Part shown: positions 25,544-37,250 of the stretch, piece after piece
How the letters are laid out: every line of letters starts with the position of its first letter
How positions within the stretch are numbered: the first letter of the stretch is position 1
Assembly: GCF_040183065.1 (NCBI RefSeq)
Contig: NC_091117.1
Coordinates: forward strand, 113,063,001-113,127,000
DNA from: Periplaneta americana
Lineage: Eukaryota > Arthropoda > Insecta > Blattodea > Blattidae
DNA: 64,000 nt
Direction of reading: 5' to 3'
Notes under the pieces: model-generated
What the model was told of the DNA's origin: nothing
Databases searched by the model: none
The model's input: only the letters and a program-made list of their open reading frames with translations
Made by a program: the position numbers and the translations under genes

Positions 25544-27901
25544 CTACCGTCTATTAGTAAAGACCTTAAGCCTATTTTTAAATACATTTTTGGTTATTGG
25601 TAAAGCCTTTAGTAAGTCTGCAGGTAAAGCATTCCAGTCCCTGATAGTACGATTGAGAAAAGAAAACTTTCCAGTGTCCGTCCTCTGTCTTCTTTCCCTC
25701 AATTTATATGAGTGGTCGTTCCTTGAAGAGTAATTTGGTGGCTATTTTTTATTTCTCTCCAGGCAGGCTCACCTCTGTATGTTTTGAACACTGTGCATAA
25801 TCGAATTCACGTTCTCTGGTCCGTGAGTGTGTCCCATTTTAATGGTGAATTATTACGACAACACTTGAGAGTCCGTTTTTGAATCTTTTCCAGTGTCTTA
25901 ATATGTTCTAATCTGTAAGGATCCCAACATGCAGCACTATATTCCATTACTGGACGAACTAGTGATTTATATGCAATCTCTTTGGATTTATCAGAGCCTT
26001 TCCTTAGTACCCTCATCACAAAGTGTAACGCCCTCCATACCTTTTCCGCTGTGTCGGTAATATGTTCCCCCCCCCCCCAGCCGAGATCGCTGCTAAATGT
26101 TACTCCTAGGTATTTACATTTGTTAACTTCCAGAATGGTTTCACCCCCTAATGTATACGATGCGATTATTTTATTTCTTTTTCTTGTAAAACTAATGACT
26201 TTGCTCTTTAGAGAATTTATTTTCATTTTGTTGGCCATTGCCCAATCGTTTATTCTAATGAGGTCATTCTGAAGAAGAGTAGTATCTTCATGACTTTTTA
26301 TTTCCCTATATACGATACAGTCATCCGCGAATAATTGAACCCTGGACAAGATGTTAACTGGCAGATCATTTACAAAAGCAAGGAATAGAAGAGGCCCCAA
26401 GACACTCCCCTGCGGGACCCCGGAAGTAATTTCTATTGGGCTCGATAATTCCTCCCCCACCCATACTCTCTGAGTGCAACAAGTTAAAAATTCCTAGATC
26501 CACTGGAGTACTCTGAAGTCAACCCCCGTTGATTGTAGTTTAACCAACAGTATGTCATGTGGGACTACGTAGAATGCGCGTTTAAAGTCAATAATCACTG
26601 CATCTATTTGGCTATTTGAATCTATTCCGTCTGCTAAATCCTGACGTACAGTTACTAACTGACTCTCACATGAGCAGCCCCCCGAAACCCATGCTGACAA
26701 TTATGTAACCAATTTGCATCATTCCAATGCTGCCTTAGATATGCTGAAATCAAGTGTTCCACCTGTTTGCAAACCACAGAGGTGAGGTTGACTGGTCTGT
26801 AATTTTTTGTATCTGAGCGAGATTCTGATTATAAATTGGCACCACTGTTGCATCTTTCCAATCTCGCGGGACAGTACCATTATTTATTGATATTTAAAAT
26901 ATACGAACTAGATAGGGAATCATGGCTTCCCCTCCCAATTTTAACATGTCTCCGGCGATACCATCAGGTCCTACTGATTTATGAGTTTTCAATTTAGAGA
27001 TCATTCTCCTTATGCCCCTAGGCTTGATAGAAAACTGATCCGTATTTTCCACAGAAGCCAAGTTAGGTATTATTGCCCTCATCCCAAAAACAGTGGCATA
27101 ATAGGAATTTAGTTTTTCTGCTTTTTCTCTATCCTGTACAATAAATTCATTGAGGTCATTCTTTAAAGGGAGGCTCGAATAGTTTTCCTTGCATCGTCTC
27201 TTCACATATTTATCAAATTCCCCCCACCCATTTTATTCACCTTTGAAAAGTTTATTTAAGTAATTTTCCTGCGCTATCTTCGTCGCATTAAGCAGTTCTT
27301 TCGATAATTGTGAGAATTTTGTTTGTTTTACAACGCTTTCCTTGCGCTGGCTGTAGGATTTCCTTAGTTTTCTTTTAAGTTTCCGTATGTAATTATTATA
27401 ATATTCCAGATCAGGATTGTTTGATAAACGTTTAACCGGGATAAATTTCTGTATTCCTGTTAATATAATCTGCTTGAACTCCGCCCAGCATTCTTCTACA
27501 CTACTGCCCTTTACTACCCATGATGAGTACTTTTCTCTAAGATAATTTTGGAAGCCTTCTCTGTCTCCTTTGTTATATTGCAAGATATTTTTGTTCTTTG
27601 TTCCGCTTTGCTTGTACTTAGCATTCCATAATATTTCAAGAATTACCGCGTCGTGGTCACTAATACCTGGAATCACTTCAATACCTGCGACTATTTCTGA
27701 GGGTCTTAAAAGAAATATGTCTAGTAGGGAATCTCCCCGTGTCGCCCTATCTGTTACTTGTATTAAGTTATGTTTCGAGATGAGTGAGTTTACTAATGAT
27801 GACATTATATTTAAAAAACAACAACATTCAATGACTTTCAAATAAAGAAGCAGTTCTGCAGTATAAGCTGGTGTTTCACTATAATGCATGCTGTGTCCCA
27901 T
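25544..27901 (-). pseudogene. CR1/Jockey-type LINE ORF2 (endonuclease end, RT, C-terminus)
   Basis: The endonuclease end is TRGDSLLDIFLLRP and PGISDHDAVILEI (27800-27650), with the SDHDAV catalytic motif of APE-type nucleases. A linker follows (IVQDREKAEKLNSYYATVF). RT motifs are HKSVGPDGIAGDML (about 26960), VIIDFKRAFYVVPHDILL (about 26590), ITSGVPQGSVLGPLLFL (about 26420), LFADDCIVYREI (about 26330) and CKYLGVTFSSDLGW (about 26110). After a frameshift at about 25807 the C-terminus reads RRQRTDTGKFSFLNRTIRDW and ALPADL. Several frameshifts near 26490, 26880 and 27220 make it dead. Confidence 0.9.
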
Positions 27902-28747
27902 GTATCTCGAAGTTTCCTATTTGGACCTTGATCATTCTTATTTTGGATGTTTTCACACTGATTGTTTATATTGCATTTTCCATCGTTGCCATCCAAATTT
28001 AGAATAATATGTCAGTGTATAATTATAAATAAATATAAAAATATTAATGTCAATAATTGTATAAAAATATTAATGTCAATAATAGGAATAAGCATGTAAG
28101 CCTAAGTATAATGTTACTGGTATGAAATAATATCCATCACTAATATAATGTTATTAGCTAGTCAATAAAATTTTATTATATCCATTGGGTTGACGCCGTA
28201 ACTGCAACGAAACGAATGTCATGATCTATGTAGCTGGGTCATTCCATGCCAACTGAGCCTCTGAGTGATTTTTTCATTCATTAATAAAGTGTATGGTACT
28301 TTGATATATCAACTGTTAAAAGTATGAATTACATTGCCCTTAAAGAAAACTTGTCTTGTATGTAATATTTTTGCAGTTTTTTTTATGTTTGTTGGTAGGT
28401 TCTTTGAATAGTAAATATGTTATTTTGCATGCTTAAGTTTAAGATTCTGCTGTTGTCATAAAACACATGTTGTTGATCTTGCACTTTTGGAGGGAAATGT
28501 ATGAAGCTTTCCACGTTCAAGCATATATTACAATTCAAGGTAAGATCAAATTCAGTAATTAATTATAGCATATTAAAAATTGCTGTAGCATGTAACACAC
28601 GTTACACAAAATATGCAATAAGTTTTAATTATGATCTTATGAAATATTTGTTCACAATATCCTGTAGTGAAAGTGAGATTATAAGGTTGCTTGTTGAGAC
28701 CATAACATTTTTTAATTAATATTTCATTTATTTTATCCAGAAACAGT

Positions 28748-30156
28748 GTAACGGGTGTTAAAACTCTTTAAGTAACGGGTGTTACAGTATTCATGTAATA
28801 CCAGTTACAAAATGTTGTATTTGCCTGCTGTAACCTATTACAATGAAAAATAGCTTTTAACTCTCTCTTAAGTAGTTAAAGCTGCAAAGAGTCCATTCTG
28901 TATAAAATATTTGTTGTTTGCTCTACCACGATCTAATGCACTTGAATGTGCTTATTTCAAGAAATGGCTCCTGTAAACAATCACATGAAAAAAACACGTT
29001 GCATTTGGGTTCTAATGATACAGTGAAATCCTATGCTATAATAAGTAGTGATTTATCGCAGAACAAGTAGGCAGTCTGGACTTTCTTTAGCACCATAAGA
29101 TGATGATTCCACAGATTTTGGGGTTCTGAATATGGGATATTGACAAGTGAAACACAAGTGATTCCGATGTCAGTGTACAGCATTGATAGATCTGAAGTTA
29201 AGTCTGACATGTTTGTTTTGGTAGAGTTTTTAAGTGAAAACAAGAAACCCGGGTCATCAAAGGCTGAAAAAAAGTTCTGATACATTGGAATATGCCAGAG
29301 CCAAGCTGACAATGAAGAGGACGTTAAAATTATGTTCCTGAAAGTTTCTGGGCACAAAAAACAAATCTTCAAAGCTGATGAAAATGATAGGCCTATTTAT
29401 TTTGTAAAATTTAGTCAAATGGTCAGGAAGTTACCAACACCTGATGTCAAGTCTCAAGGAAACAGACTGTATTATGAATTCAGTGGCAATGTAGATGAAA
29501 AAAGATGTTTACATGCACTAAAATATCTGTAAAACAACCATAATTTGAATGTTCCTCAATTAATCTATTTGTTCCATTCTAGGCTATTTAATAAATAGAC
29601 TGTGCTCTGAGAATTTTAAAAAAGATAATTTAATTATTTACATAAAATGGAATTGCTATTACACAGAAATTTCGTTATATTTAATTTTAATAGTGTTGTT
29701 TCAATGAAAACAGAAAGAGTGTCATTAATCATTTGAGTAAAGTAGAAATATTTGCACAGTGTAACACCCGTTACAAGTCATGTAATACCCGTTACAGAAG
29801 CTTTTCTTGAAAAAATTAAATCTTTTAAGCAGAAAGGAAAACTGAGAACATATTTGATTTTGTCCATGTTTAATATAGGCTATATCCATATAAAAGGATG
29901 TTAATTTGTGTGCATTCAACTCACAGAATTTTACATCTTTCAATAAGCATGCAAAAGTTCATGTCTAAATTCTGTAACACCCATTACACCATGTTTTTTA
30001 CTTGTTATTCAACTTCGTTAAAATAAACTTAGGATTATATTATATCAAAATGTTCAGAAAATGTAGGGGAAATAGTTTTAATAAATAAATTTTGATTCTA
30101 TTAAGGCTGCATTGAAAGTGTTCAGTTTTTAGCTTTGCAGATGTAACACCCGTTAC
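28748..30156. repeat. Eight dispersed copies of GTAAC-ACCC-GTTAC motif
   Basis: The 14-bp imperfect palindrome GTAACACCCGTTAC (or its complement GTAACGGGTGTTAC) occurs at 28748, 28772, 28795, 28830 (shortened), 29761, 29782, 29974 and 30143. Copies cluster in a left group and a right group inside the TIR element. They may be binding sites for its transposase. Confidence 0.85.
29205..29531 (+). pseudogene. Unrecognised C-terminal coding remnant
   Basis: The plus strand gives FVLVEFLSENKKPGSSKAEK, a stop, then YIGICQSQADNEEDVKIMFL, SGHKKQIFKADENDRPIYFV and GNRLYYEFSGN, ending at 29529-29531. It looks like the end of a DNA-binding or transposase protein. I do not recognise a named family. Its place inside the TIR element suggests it belongs to that element. 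Confidence 0.45.
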
Positions 30157-30172
30157 AATGGAATGACTCAGC

Positions 30173-31268
30173 TAATGGTTCAATATTACATTATCAACAT
30201 AAGCATCTACCAATGACTTTAAAATTAGCGTCAATTAGTGAATATTTTCATGATGTTTACATACGGAAGTAATTATTATTATGATTATGTTGCCATTTCT
30301 TTGCCTCATGTCTTTCAAATTGTTAAAAGATTAGTAACAAATCTTTTCAGTAATATTAAATTATGGCAGTCCTGTCGTAGATGGAGAACCATCTGTTGGA
30401 GGTTCCAGATATTACACCCAGTTTCATGACATGCACACTCAGAATTCGTTCCCACGAATAGGCTAATTGTCCCTACTGATTCTTCTTATACTGTGGTCAG
30501 TTGCTTAGTTCCGAAACAGCAGATATGCGGCACAAAAAGCCGCACTACACTGAACATAAACAATGAACAGAAACATTTGCCAATGTATTAGAGAGATTGG
30601 AGTGTGTGTGTGTGAAGTAGTGTGGTGGATGCTGCACAGGCAACAGAATTAAGATGACTGCATAATACAGTTATCAAATGTTTATTTACCTCTACATCGT
30701 TTTTGTACGAAAAATCGAACTAATTATCAACAAGGTATTATAAAAAAAAAAAGGGCATTATAGAATTCAATGTCCATCTTCATAGTACCTAACAAACTAA
30801 TTTCCATATTAAGACTGTACCGAAAGCACGTGGAGATTTTCCGCACTGTAATAAGATGACAACTCACGTTACGTATCACAGCGGCATAATACATTTCGCA
30901 TCAAATTATGTTTATCTGAATATTTCCATCTGGATTTTAATAAGTACAGCAAATGTATTCTATTCGTTTTGGGCTTGTTCGAATGTTGTATCATTTTTTT
31001 TTTTCAGAAAGACTACTTGGTACAAATTATAATTACCGATTTTTAAAGTGTTTCTTTTTCATCACTTATAACGAAATTAATAAAGAAAACAGACATGCCT
31101 CAGCCTGTAAATTTTCTTCCGTACAGAGAATAACTGCTTGTGGAAATGATACAGCAGGACCATTCTTACCTCACAAGAAATACTCAGTCTCATGGTCAAA
31201 AGTAAAACAACTCCACCTTTGGTAATTTTATAAAGCTTTAAAGTCTACTGCATGCCTTTGTTTCTGTA
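30173..31268. other. No gene recognised
   Basis: AT-rich, with a short (GT)n near 30604. An open frame at 30953-31225 shows no family features. Confidence 0.5.
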
Positions 31269-32046
31269 TATGAGTCATTCCACGTCAAATCGCACAAAAT
31301 TATACAAATTTTGACCTTCATATTTCTGATTGCGTTTATATTTTTTTTACCAACTCTATGGGTCTAATAAACCAGCAAGTGTACTTTTATTTCCTCCTAA
31401 GTCCACATGTTTCTAAAATATTGCATGTTAAAATTCGTTAAAAATGTCGCACAATCAAACATTTAAAGCGTCATATTTCCGAGGATATTTATGTTAAAAT
31501 TTTTTTGAAAAATGCATTTAAAAGCTTAAAGTACTGTCTTTTGTTAAATATTTACTAACTAATTTTAATATAATTATTACAATTTTTTTTTATGATTCAG
31601 TTTTTAAAAGTTAGATATCAATGTGAAAAATCTAAAAAAAATGCCTACTAGGTGCACTGAAGTATTCTTAATAATTCCAGAAAAAATCACAATGGGATCT
31701 CCAATAGTTTAATGGAAATTTAATTACTTACGACGCAATGTGTAGCGGTTGGTGCAGCAGCAGTGGACGGGAAGCGTTGAAGCGCACTGGGAGGTTTATC
31801 GGCGCTGGATGATCGACTGAACGTTGTAAGATTACACACAGTAGGGATCAAGTCACTCGAGAAAACACTGCTAATTTACTTATTATGATATTCTCAAATA
31901 TTTGTACATTATGCTTTTTAAACGTTTGTTTTCATTCACACTACACTTTAAATTTTTATTCGCCTACCTTCTTTCTTGAAAGAAAATTGTTTTACTAGGC
32001 CTAAATCTTCAGTTTTTGACAACGGAATGAAAGAATATAATTTTAA

Positions 32047-32902
32047 CAGTGGCGTAGCGTCAATGTAAGCTAAAAAGCTTAGCTTCCCCAGTTAATAATA
32101 ATTTCATAATAAACCTGCAGTTTATGGAGAAAATTATTTATTAATTTTAATAGAATTTATATTTACGCGTTAAATATTGTGATGCGGCAGCTCAGGATGA
32201 TTTGTGATGCAGCAGTAAACAAGAAGCCTGCACACACCAGCTTCCAAGCAGACCGGTTTCTTCTGTGTAATCCACCCTGCAGATTTTCCATCCCTTTCTA
32301 ACTAAGCTACCCTAGTCGCAAGGCTCGCAAAGAAGCTAGCTTTAACATTTAAAATAAGTAGTTCCCGAGTTATCCCTTTTCGTCAGTTGTTTTCAGTTGA
32401 AGTGTTAGTGTGCACTGTGGCTGATATAATAAATAATGAGCGAAATAATAGGCCTAGTTCCTGACACTAATTTACTTGAATTTTTTTAGGACAATTGTAT
32501 TATCAAAGCTGACTTACGAACAAAAGTGTCATTTAAAAAACAAATGACAGACTCCCTTGCTGTCAATGAAGGACACAACCAAAAGACAGACGCATACTTA
32601 CGTAATGATAGGTACTAAAATTGTGATTTCTCTAAGTATGACAGGGAATGAGCTAATGTTATACGTATACGTGTCTATTTGTTAAGAGATATGTGTAAAC
32701 CGTGAAATCATATTTTATTACGTATCATTTGAGGTCATGCCTTATTGGTGTTACTTACGATGTTCCAACCAATCTTCGACTGCTGACTTGAAATTGACTA
32801 CAATTTATTTTAAGACTGTATTTTTGTAATACGTTTTCTCATATTGCATAAAAGACAACTTGAGTTAGCTTCCCCTGCTCAAAATTTCATGCTACGCCAC
32901 TG
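32047..32902. mobile_element. Non-autonomous hAT element
   Basis: Ends CAGTGGCGTAGCG at 32047 and GCTACGCCACTG ending 32902. The 8-bp duplication AATTTTAA lies at 32039-32046 and 32903-32910. CAGTGGCGTAGC is a typical hAT terminus. 856 bp with no intact gene. Confidence 0.93.
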
Positions 32903-32978
32903 AATTTTAATGTACCAGTTATTGGTTTTAGATTGTGGTATCTGGCCTGCAAATTTTCAGTGTGGTTTTTGTGCTTAT

Positions 32979-33317
32979 TCAATGGACAAAATATAAATGA
33001 CATTTTAGAAATGTTTTTTGTGACCAATCAAACAGTTTTTTTTTTTGTTGATGTTGTTTTATAGGATCTTGTATAGGCTGCTCTCGTTGCAAGTCTTTTA
33101 ACAGTTCCTCCAATGCCACCACATGGACTTTTACGATGCAACGTTGCAAAGAAGTGTCATTCAGCACTAATTCCATAATCGTCTTCATGCAAGCAATTAT
33201 TTTTAAAATTCTTTTTGTTTTTTGTATTGTTAACTTAATCCTTCGGAAAAGTAAATGATTTTTTTCATATCGTTGAATTCTTGCTTTAAGAAGTTGATTG
33301 CTTCGGATTGAAATCAA
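32979..33317 (-). CDS. Hypothetical basic protein fragment in TIR element
   Basis: A 112-codon open frame rich in Lys, Arg and Gln (RRIKLTIQKTKRILKII; LEELLKDLQREQPIQDP), probably helical. It lies downstream, on the same strand, of the Cys-rich fragment at 33519-34000, so it may be part of the same broken gene. No family is recognised. Confidence 0.35.
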   Translation of the reverse strand: MISIRSNQLLKARIQRYEKNHLLFRRIKLTIQKTKRILKIIACMKTIMELVLNDTSLQRCIVKVHVVALEELLKDLQREQPIQDPIKQHQQKKKLFDWSQKTFLKCHLYFVH

Positions 33318-33518
33318 TGAAAGGAATCAGTGTCATGTTTCATGCTTTCTGAGATGACGACAATATTTTTGTGACGAATTTCTGTATCTTCTTTGAAATA
33401 TACTACGAAAGTATGTATTGTGTCTTGGCATTTTTTCCAATGCACACCTTGTACTCAATCTTGTATTACAAATGAATAATTTTCAGAAAAGTCTGCAATA
33501 GGCCTAACTATGTAATTT

Positions 33519-34000
33519 TCAGGTTGTACATTTTCTTTGCATTCCGTCAAAAATAAAATATGGCGACTTTTGAAGGGATGACAATGCATCTTCTACATGA
33601 AAAACTTTACTTGCTTGGAAGCCTTTTATTTTTTTAAACTTTTCACGGGGGTATCGTTTTCGTTGTAGTTTTCTTTTCTTGATAGGGGATTCTATTGACA
33701 TCAGACTCTTGTTTAATTCCTCAATATTGGTGATTTCTAGCCCTGTATCCATAGATCTGCTAGAATAAGAACTGGGATAATCACTCTCTCTGCCTGCACT
33801 TTTATTTGATTCATGTTTACTAATATCACAAGAACTACCGGCTTCACATATAATTTCATCTGACCTATCTGGAAGTTGATAGATTTTTTTACAGAACGAA
33901 TCACATATTCGCACATTCAAAGACTCCTTTAAATTGAGCTTTATCAATAAATCGCGACTTATGCGTCTTAGTGTTCTTTTCTTTTTAAAAGCGTGATTAG
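33519..34000 (-). pseudogene. Cys-rich N-terminal part of an unplaced transposon protein
   Basis: The minus-strand frame opens with KCLNPFDLSNHAFKKKRTLR, then LNVRICDSFCKKIYQLPD. A C...C-x3-C arrangement followed by a basic stretch recalls the zinc-ribbon-like start of uncharacterised transposon proteins of invertebrates. A Ser-rich linker and a basic region, SPIKKRKLQRKRYPREKFKK, follow, ending at 33519. An AG dinucleotide just before the Cys block could be a splice acceptor. It is the best candidate for the protein that moves the TGRGTCATTCCA family. Confidence in function is low. Confidence 0.45.
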
Positions 34001-35291
34001 AAAGGTCAAATGGATTTAAACACTTCTTATATAGCCTATTATGCGTTCTTTACCATCACTGATGTTGTATAGAAGTCACGTCACTCCGTGAAATTCAAAC
34101 CCTGACTGATTATTTTTCTCTTCTATATTTTGTCTCCTGCCATCTGTTTACTGCCTTACCCAGCCTTGCTATCTTTAAACACTTGGCTATATTACAGTAT
34201 AAACATACAGCATTGTGAAGGGCTCCCCCTCTTAGCTGTTCTGACAATAATAAGATAACTTTAGATACTTACTGTTCCTTAAGGTATTGATCATTTGATG
34301 AATGAATGCATTTCTTTCGTAGTGTTGAGAGATCAGATATTACATGCAACAGAGGATTTCGTAAAAATTGCCGCCGACAGCCTTCTAGTCTATCTGTGGC
34401 TGCAAGTAGTACATTAGCTGGGAATAGCGAGTGCATGCATGCCTCCAGAAAATAAATTGTTACAAATGTATGTGTGGAGATCCCACATTTATAAATGCAG
34501 TAGTTTACAGATAATACATCAGGGAACAAGTCTATAATTTTTTCAGATTTTTAACTTGGCTATTTAACATAGTAATTAGGCTTTGAAAAAGAAATGATTA
34601 AAAAAATACGCCAAATTTTTAATTTGTGATACGCCTAAAGTAATAAAAAATGTTGTATTTAGTCTTTAAAATGCGCCAAACCGCAAATCTCAATTATTTG
34701 TAGACACAGAGTTCCAAGTGAGTTTATGTAACAGTGCGCGCATAATTTGCGTAATTTCAGATAGTCATAACTACACAAATAATTAATAATTGTGAAAATA
34801 AAACAATACGGGTATCTTTATTTGATGTCTGGAATTCATGAAAAAAAATTCGACCATTTCTGAGAAGGTAGTGTTTTATGGCTGTGCGATTTGACGTGGA
34901 ATGACTCATATCAGAGAAATACCCATGTTTTTGAGGCTGACACTCAAATTTCAGAGTATGTTGTTAACACTACAATGTCCCCGTAAGTTGATAAAAATAT
35001 GGTAAAGATAGAATATCATATTAATATGTTTATTTGTTAACATACACTATTTCAATAAATACTTAAGTTTGAATAGGCCTATGTACCTAAATCTTATATC
35101 ATTTTGCCATATTTGCTTTCGTAATTCCTTCGCAAGAAAAGGAAACTGTAACCTATATTCTGACTTCTTATGTACCATTTTAATTTAGAAAAAGCCATAA
35201 ACCATGAGTCTGGCATTTTCAAATTCCTGTATGCCCTCCTTACACTCAGTTTTATTGCCGTCTCTTGCGAAGTATATTAAGTTGGTAGATA

Positions 35292-36631
35292 CGAGGGGGA
35301 TCCAGGAAATAACGACCGTTTTGTTGTAATAATTAAAAAATATATATATTTATTTGAAAAAACAAAGTCTGTTACATAACTGAAGCTTCCTTTACTTCTC
35401 TACATAATCACCACCTACATTTAAACATTTGTCGTATCTGTTCACTAGCTTTAGAATTCCCGTGTTATACTCCTCTGCCGCCAGTTCATTAAGCCAGATG
35501 TTCACTGTCTTCTTCAACTCTTCATCACTTCCAAAACGCGTACCACCCAGAAAGTCTTTCAGCTTAGTGAAAAGGTGAAAATCGCTAGGAGCAAGGTCTG
35601 GACTATAGGGCGGTTGATCAAAGATTTCCCAACCGAATTGATCCAGCAATTCTCGAGTTGAAGCAGCAGTGTGCGGGCGGGCGTTGTCGTGAAGAAGCAC
35701 AACTCCTCTCGAAAGCATTCCTCGCCTCTTGTTTTGGATGGCTCGCCGTAGTTTTCGTAAAGTCTCACAATAACGATTTGCATTGATTGTAGTGCATTTT
35801 GGCATGAAATCCAACAAAAGAACACCTTTGCGATCCCAAAAGACAGTAGCCATGACTTTTTATGTTGAGAAAGTCTGTTTGAATTTTCTCGGTTTCTTGG
35901 GTGATGAGGGATGATGCCACTGACGTGATTGGCGCTTGGTCTCTGGGGTGTTGTGAGACACCCAGGTCTCATCACCAGTCACAATTTGATCAAGAAAGGC
36001 GTCTCCATCTGTGTGATATCGCATCAAGAATGTCAATGCTGAGGTCATTCTCTAAGTTTTGTGTTGGTCACTCAGTTGCTGTGGAACCCATCGTGCACAG
36101 ATTTTGTGGTAGCCAAGATGTTGCGACACAATTTCACCAAGCAAAGAACGAGAAATGTCAGGAAAGGCAATATGCAATTCGTCGAGTGATGTGCGCCTGT
36201 CTTGCAAGATTCTGTCGTTCACTTTAGTCTTCAGGTCTTCTGTGATGAGTGATGGGCGTCCGGGTCGAGTTTCATCGTGGACATTTGTTCGCCCATTGTT
36301 GAACATTTCGCACCATTTTCTCACATTTCTTTCATTCATTACAGTATCACCATACACTTCTTTCAATTGCCGGTAAATTTCTGCAGGTTTCAAATGTCGG
36401 GCATTCAAAAATCGAATCACACTCCTCTCCTCACCTCACAGTTGGCGGGATTATCAATCACGTCGTTCATTTTGAAGTAACACAAAATGCACAATGGCGA
36501 CTTGTTGCAACCAGTACTCACAACATTATGAGAACACATGTTAAGGAAGCCAGTTGACCTTCAAAAAAGGAAGGGGAGTCAGCTGCGCGGCGGGTATGTG
36601 CGAACGGTCGTTATTTCCTGGATCCCCCTCG
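35292..36631 (-). mobile_element. Mariner transposon, complete ends
   Basis: 29-bp inverted ends beginning CGAGGGGGATCCAGGAAATA at 35292-35320 and 36603-36631 are identical. TA duplications lie at 35290-35291 and 36632-36633. Its 1340 bp is the standard mariner length. It lies inside the first unit of a host tandem repeat. Confidence 0.97.
35392..36470 (-). pseudogene. Mariner transposase, D,D34D, two stops and one frameshift
   Basis: A start ATG at 36470-36468 opens NDVIDNPANCEVR. A 5-nt insertion near 36425 shifts the frame into VIRFLNARHLKPAEIYRQL, which runs uninterrupted except for a TAG at 36052-36054 and a TAA at 35860-35862. The helix-turn-helix pair (YRQLKEVYGD; VRKWCEMF) and GRP hook (RPGRPSLI) are visible. 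Catalytic residues are D in TGDETWVSH, D in LLHDNARPH and D in APSDFHLF. There are 34 residues between the second and third, which is the mariner signature. It cuts and pastes the 29-bp-ended element. These few lesions mean a fairly recent death. Confidence 0.95.
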
Positions 36632-36693
36632 TAGTATATCATATTAATGTGTTTGTCAACACACACTATTTCAATAAATACTTAAGTTTGAAT

Positions 36694-36761
36694 GGACAGA
36701 TGATTTAAACCTTGAAGACGGAACAGGCCAATAGGCCTAATCCCTGTAGCTGAAGAAGAAG
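36694..36761 (+). mobile_element. 68-bp LINE 3' tip
   Basis: GACGGAACAGGCCAATAGGC and a (GAA)n tail, flanked by ACTTAAGTTTGAAT at 36680-36693 and 36762-36775. The 3' terminus matches the LINE at 14430-16413. The uninserted site is seen at about 35075. Confidence 0.85.
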
Positions 36762-37250
36762 ACTTAAGTTTGAATGTGTACCTGAATCTTATATTATCAC
36801 AGTCTAGTATATACAGTCACGAAGCTTAATACTTACTAAATATGCAAACATAGACAGTTGAAATATGCATCCATAGATAGTTGCTCACCACCAGGATCGC
36901 TACTATCGCCTCATCACAGACTCTTTCCCTAGCAGACCATAAAATGTATTGTACTTTCGATATCGTGTTCTTTTGAAAAAACTAACACCTTCCTTCCACT
37001 ATTGAAATATGAAATACATAAGGTTTATATATTATTTTCATAAAATATATATTATATTCCACAAACTCACCTTCCTGGATCTTTCGGAAGTATAACTCCA
37101 ACCTATTTTTCTTATAATTTATAGTACTACAAACGTCTCCTTGTCCCATATTATTATTCAAATTATTGTATTTTTGCCATTTACAGTTATTACAACTGAT
37201 AACGAACATTTCACAGTTTACATAGCTTTTCACAAAAATGCGAAATATGG

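Larger units (their letters stand above)
24957..27950 (-). mobile_element. CR1/Jockey-type LINE, 5'-truncated
   Basis: On the minus strand this runs from the end of the endonuclease (about 27930), through reverse transcriptase and C-terminal domain (stop at 25544-25546), to a 3' region that includes an (AAT)n array (25081-25166) and finishes in tetranucleotide repeats (ATAC)n at about 24961-24975, a CR1/L2-like feature. No flanking duplication was found. Confidence 0.8.
28235..30170. mobile_element. TIR element with TGRGTCATTCCA ends
   Basis: TGGGTCATTCCATG at 28235 and TGGAATGACTCA ending 30170 are inverted. GC flanks on both sides (28233-28234 and 30171-30172) are a possible 2-bp target duplication. 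The termini match those of 31271-34908. Inside are eight copies of a 14-bp imperfect palindrome and a coding remnant at about 29205-29531. Confidence 0.75.
31271..34908 (-). mobile_element. 3.6-kb TIR element with perfect 26-bp ends (TGAGTCATTCCACG)
   Basis: TGAGTCATTCCACGTCAAAT plus CGCACA at 31271-31296 is the exact reverse complement of 34883-34908. TA flanks both ends (31269-31270, 34909-34910). Minus-strand coding remnants with Cys pairs lie at 33519-34000 and 32979-33317. A hAT MITE (32047-32902) is nested within. The superfamily was not identified; it shares its end motif with 28235-30170. Confidence 0.9.

Noticed and set aside
24961..25700. CRISPR-like or satellite array
   Set aside because: Only simple AAT and ATAC microsatellites and a LINE 3' end; no spaced identical repeats.
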